From: Actinomycetota bacterium
GTDB lineage: Bacteria > Actinomycetota > Actinomycetes > Nanopelagicales > Nanopelagicaceae
Direction: 5' to 3'
DNA: 45,633 nt
NCBI GenBank assembly: GCA_947450545.1
Contig: CANFVU010000008.1
Span: 1-45,633, forward strand
The translations under genes and the position numbers were made by a program. Within the stretch, counting starts at the first letter, position 1; every line of letters starts with the position of its first letter. Shown piece after piece: positions 43,236 to 45,633 of this stretch. The notes beneath the pieces were generated by a model that saw only the letters and a list, made by a program, of their open reading frames with translations, was not told where the DNA came from and ran no database searches.

Positions 43236-44843
43236 ATGGTTCGAAAAATTGGCCTCATACTGCTTGGCTTTCTTTTAACTTTGCCTGGCGCAGGAGCTTT
43301 TGGAGATTCCTCGGTGGAAGTAAACTTCAACGAACGACTTCCAGGGCAGGGCCTTGGTCAGGATGTAGCAACTTCGTACTTTCAAGGCATCACACTGTCG
43401 AGCCCAATCGGATTCAATCAACGATTATGTACCTCTACTAACGATAGCAAGTGCATGGATATGGCCCAATGGGATTATTTTGCAATACTCCCACCTTGTG
43501 TTGAAGGCGACCTCGACCAGTGCATCAAATCAGTTCGAATAGAAGTTGATGGGAAGCTAATCGATGCAAGTTATATAAAATCTGCAGGCGGAATTACATA
43601 TCAAGCAGATCCAACATTAAAAACTCCAGCTGGTGGAAATGTAAGCGTATGGAGTGCCAGAAATTCCAGCGGCCAAACTGACTATTTTGCGGTGAAGGCA
43701 CTAGTTTCTTATACCGGCAAAAAAAGGACTGCTGGCATTGTGACTGGCATGAATGCACAGGTATTTAAAATCAGACGCGTTTCGATGATTGGAGTGGACT
43801 ACGGAGTAGCAGAACATGTCTGGCCTGCAGGAAATATTTCAGTCGATGGAGCGGGCGGTCCAAGTGGGAATATCGATTGCATTTATTTCTCTGCCAGCGA
43901 ATGTGGCGAAGTAGTTGAAGCCCCAGGTTTGCGAGCGTCTCTAGAGCTAAAGTTGGATAACAGAGTCACTGGCTGGATGAGTGCCAGAATGGATGAACCG
44001 GATATCAAAGTCACAGTTTTGAGCTCCACTACGAATTTACTTGAGATTACTGGAACAGCTGTCGCCGTTCCCTTCATCAAGAACATTCTAAGCCGAAGTG
44101 AACTTCCTTCCGACATGAAGAATGTTGGCACTGGTGCGGACGGATCACTTCCACCCGGAACAATTGGTCTTCACTATCCATCTCCCCAACAATTCTCAAT
44201 TAATCAGTTCTTAAAGCTGCAGAATCTTTTTAAGCCCCAAGCAACGGGCATTGTTCCCACATGGTCCATTCGCTCCATACCTCAGGCTGAAAATCCATGC
44301 ATAACTTCAACAAGCAAGTTGGTCGGCCTTGTAATGACGAATTCAACCGTCTATGAGGTCGCGCCTCCTACATTCACTGATGGAACTCTCAACTACAAAG
44401 TAGCTTCACTTCACTTTTCACCTGATGGTTCTGTTTTTCAAGGAAAATACAATCTTCTAATTTCAAGTACTGCCGCTCGTTGTCTTTTTGGGTTTGGTAA
44501 TGCGCCAGTATCTGCTTCAGTTTCAATTATTGGAGAGCAAGGAAGTCAGTCGGTGGTTGCGTCAACAATTAAAGAGGTCGATGGTTGGATTTATTTGCGA
44601 GTTTCAGGTTTCACGTTCTCTAACCCAACGATTCAAGTGAAGTTGCAGCAAGAAGCACCCACGATGCCAGTAGTGCAACAACCTGTGCCTACTTCTCCAA
44701 CACCAAGTCCAACATTGACGTCAACGCCAGGAAATATGAAACCCATTTTATTAAAGTCAACCGTCACATGCATCAAAGGCAAGACCACAAAGAAAGTAAC
44801 TGCGGTTAAACCAAAATGTCCAAGTGGTTATAAGAAGAAGTAA
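43236..44843 (+). CDS. secreted tail-motif protein SP10 (subfamily B, divergent)
   Basis: 535-aa exported paralog ending the array, 9 nt after SP9, with no evident SD. Signal peptide about 1-23 (GAFG). Four-cysteine signature C65, C73, C88, C96 is intact. The GW-HGR region is changed to GWMSARMDEP (near 246), losing the His. NPCITS precedes GLVMTN near 363; ARCLFGF follows. The linker is the longest Pro/Ser/Thr stretch (PVPTSPTPSPTLTSTPG). Tail: TCIKGKTTKKV...PKCPSGYKKK. Its stop codon abuts the stop of the convergent small gene with no gap. Confidence 0.75.
   Translation: MVRKIGLILLGFLLTLPGAGAFGDSSVEVNFNERLPGQGLGQDVATSYFQGITLSSPIGFNQRLCTSTNDSKCMDMAQWDYFAILPPCVEGDLDQCIKSVRIEVDGKLIDASYIKSAGGITYQADPTLKTPAGGNVSVWSARNSSGQTDYFAVKALVSYTGKKRTAGIVTGMNAQVFKIRRVSMIGVDYGVAEHVWPAGNISVDGAGGPSGNIDCIYFSASECGEVVEAPGLRASLELKLDNRVTGWMSARMDEPDIKVTVLSSTTNLLEITGTAVAVPFIKNILSRSELPSDMKNVGTGADGSLPPGTIGLHYPSPQQFSINQFLKLQNLFKPQATGIVPTWSIRSIPQAENPCITSTSKLVGLVMTNSTVYEVAPPTFTDGTLNYKVASLHFSPDGSVFQGKYNLLISSTAARCLFGFGNAPVSASVSIIGEQGSQSVVASTIKEVDGWIYLRVSGFTFSNPTIQVKLQQEAPTMPVVQQPVPTSPTPSPTLTSTPGNMKPILLKSTVTCIKGKTTKKVTAVKPKCPSGYKKK
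44758..44814 (+). repeat. 57-nt direct repeat, copy 2 (SP10 tail)
   Basis: Identical to 43141-43197 and in the same reading frame, 1,617 nt downstream of copy 1. The identity stops abruptly at both ends. Confidence 0.95.
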
Positions 44844-45104
44844 TTAATAATCGAGCAGCCCGTGTTTCTCTAGGAGTTCACGCGGAATTCCTAGTTGAGA
44901 AATTGGGCTGCTAAACAGTTCCCAATAGCCGGTATCGGGGTGAGGGGCAATTATTTCACCGTGCAGTTTCCAGCAGATGTCACCCAAAGGCATACCGGCT
45001 TCAAACATCTTGCCGAATTCATCATCGTCCTCAGCCGGCTCGATAACCACCGTGATCCACTCTGGATTTCTTTCCATCAACCTATTATTCGCTTGAATTG
45101 TCAA
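44844..45104 (-). CDS. unrecognised 86-residue acidic protein
   Basis: A small soluble acidic protein with EPAEDDDEFGKMFEAG, HGEIIAPHPDTGYWELF and LLEKHGLLDY. I do not recognise a family. The chosen TTG start overlaps the stop of the upstream gene (TTGA), implying coupling; an internal ATG at codon 10, with AGG just upstream, is an alternative. It has no signal peptide or tail motif, so it is not part of the SP family. It converges on SP10 with touching stop codons. Confidence 0.5.
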   Translation of the reverse strand: MTIQANNRLMERNPEWITVVIEPAEDDDEFGKMFEAGMPLGDICWKLHGEIIAPHPDTGYWELFSSPISQLGIPRELLEKHGLLDY

Positions 45105-45379
45105 TTTAGATACCTCGCTGTCCTAATAATCCAGTAGTTATTTTCGCGATCAATCTCTTGAATTACGGCACGAATAACTTTTTGGTTGGGCATCACTATT
45201 TGAATAACTGTGCGTAATCCATGTTTTTTATGAGCTTCAACATAACCACCGAGTTGTGAGTTCAACTCTGTTTGTAGGCAGAACTCGTCAATATCAATGC
45301 CGTATTTGGAACCGAGTTTAGATCGTGCCTTTTCTTTGTTGAGGAAGGAAACAATCCACACAGATCTGTATTCGGGCAT
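45101..45379 (-). CDS. unrecognised 92-residue protein
   Basis: A small soluble protein starting MPEYRSVWIVSFLNKEKA, with IDEFCLQTELNSQLGGYVE and a strand-rich end (VIQIVMPNQKVIRAVIQEI). No family recognised. It is the first gene of a two-gene minus-strand unit, overlapping the 86-residue gene by 4 nt. The pair layout resembles toxin-antitoxin or immunity modules in size only; no motif supports that. No clear SD precedes the ATG. Confidence 0.5.
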   Translation of the reverse strand: MPEYRSVWIVSFLNKEKARSKLGSKYGIDIDEFCLQTELNSQLGGYVEAHKKHGLRTVIQIVMPNQKVIRAVIQEIDRENNYWIIRTARYLN

Positions 45380-45454
45380 TGCCCAAGGATGTAGATTTCA
45401 AAATTAGTGAATGAAAACTGAGTTGTGGACTGTGAATTTATGAGGTTGTGAATT

Positions 45455-45466
45455 GCGGATATCCGC
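45455..45466. other. perfect 12-nt palindrome downstream of tRNA-Phe
   Basis: GCGGATATCCGC lies 8 nt beyond the CCA end of tRNA-Phe, in the 95-nt gap before the small gene pair. It can form a 4-bp stem with a 4-nt loop and may assist tRNA transcript ending. The rest of the gap is AT-rich with no recognised element. Confidence 0.3.
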
Positions 45467-45474
45467 GGAAGTCA

Positions 45475-45551
45475 TGGTGGCTCGGGCCGGGGTCGAACCG
45501 GCGACCTCACGATTTTCAGTCGCGCGCTCGTACCAACTGAGCTACCGAGCC
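45475..45551 (-). tRNA. tRNA-Phe (GAA)
   Basis: On the minus strand the acceptor GGCTCGG pairs with CCGAGCC, followed by discriminator A and an encoded CCA. The D stem is GCTC/GAGC. The anticodon stem CGCGA/TCGTG encloses the loop CTGAAAA, giving anticodon GAA for phenylalanine. The T arm GCCGG-TTCGACC-CCGGC is intact. The length is 77 nt with CCA. Confidence 0.95.
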
Positions 45552-45576
45552 ATGATCTTGCTATCGCTATTACTAG

Positions 45577-45633
45577 CGACCCAGACGGGACTTGAACCCG
45601 CGACCTCCGCCGTGACAGGGCGGCGCGCTAACC
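45577..45633 (-). tRNA. tRNA-Asp (GTC), 5' end cut by window edge
   Basis: The minus strand shows the anticodon arm GCCGCCCTGTCACGGC with loop CTGTCAC (anticodon GTC, aspartate), the T arm GCGGG-TTCAAGT-CCCGT and the 3' acceptor half CTGGGTC with discriminator G. No CCA is encoded. The 5' acceptor strand and most of the D arm lie outside the window. It is upstream of tRNA-Phe on the same strand, so the two may be cotranscribed. Confidence 0.9.

Noticed and set aside
28001-44843. LPXTG or other sortase signal at the ends of SP1-SP10
   Set aside because: No LPXTG-like motif and no hydrophobic segment before the Lys-rich end is present in any of the ten proteins.
28001-45551. Array as an integrated genomic island at the 3' end of tRNA-Phe
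   Set aside because: No integrase or transposase and no second copy of the tRNA 3' end is visible within the window, and base composition does not differ obviously from neighbours. It cannot be excluded but is not supported.

Overview
The window looks like a chromosomal segment of a small, moderate-GC actinobacterium, most likely a freshwater acI-type (Nanopelagicales) or closely related lineage. This is inferred from three things. The gene order is actinobacterial: tRNA-Ser/SRP RNA/dnaX/recR/ask/asd, then the purine cluster followed by DUF3073, a conserved hypothetical gene and bldC. The packing is extremely tight, with many 1-4 base overlaps and convergent genes whose stop codons touch. GTG starts are frequent. 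Taxonomy was not tested by any search.

Left third (1-11.3 kb), housekeeping: the edge of a tRNA-Ser, the SRP RNA, dnaX-recR (with no ybaB between them), aspartate kinase (with an internal start for a beta subunit) and asd. These are followed by a metallophosphoesterase, a YqeY-like protein, a DUF4177 mini-gene, RidA, a Crp-type regulator, endonuclease III, a secreted TlpA-like thioredoxin, acetyl-CoA synthetase and an unknown 50-residue ORF with a strong ribosome binding site.

Middle (11.3-28 kb): fba, then a nearly uninterrupted purine operon purA-D-B-C-S-Q-L-(SCP-like)-F-M. PurN, PurE/K and PurH must lie elsewhere. After it come DUF3073, a conserved hypothetical, bldC with its own promoter and an upstream palindrome, a DUF5302 mini-gene, a WecA/MraY-family transferase, a DUF4436 membrane protein, and an ECF-type sigma factor overlapping a single-pass membrane protein that may be its anti-sigma partner.

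Right third (28-44.8 kb) is the unusual part: ten consecutive same-strand genes for secreted paralogs (called SP1-SP10 here). Every one ends in the same cationic two-cysteine tail (C-x15-C-P-x-G-[YF], then Lys/Arg residues), usually after a Pro/Ala-rich linker. Seven share an exactly spaced N-terminal C-x7-C-x14-C-x7-C signature, a G-W-x-H-G-R region and a C-terminal beta-rich domain. Three (SP1, SP2, SP9) form a second subfamily. SP3-SP10 are packed as one operon. I know of no described function for this family. The architecture suggests disulfide-stabilised surface proteins held at the wall by the tail, possibly controlled by the adjacent sigma factor.

The right edge holds two small unrecognised overlapping minus-strand genes, tRNA-Phe(GAA) and a truncated tRNA-Asp(GTC).
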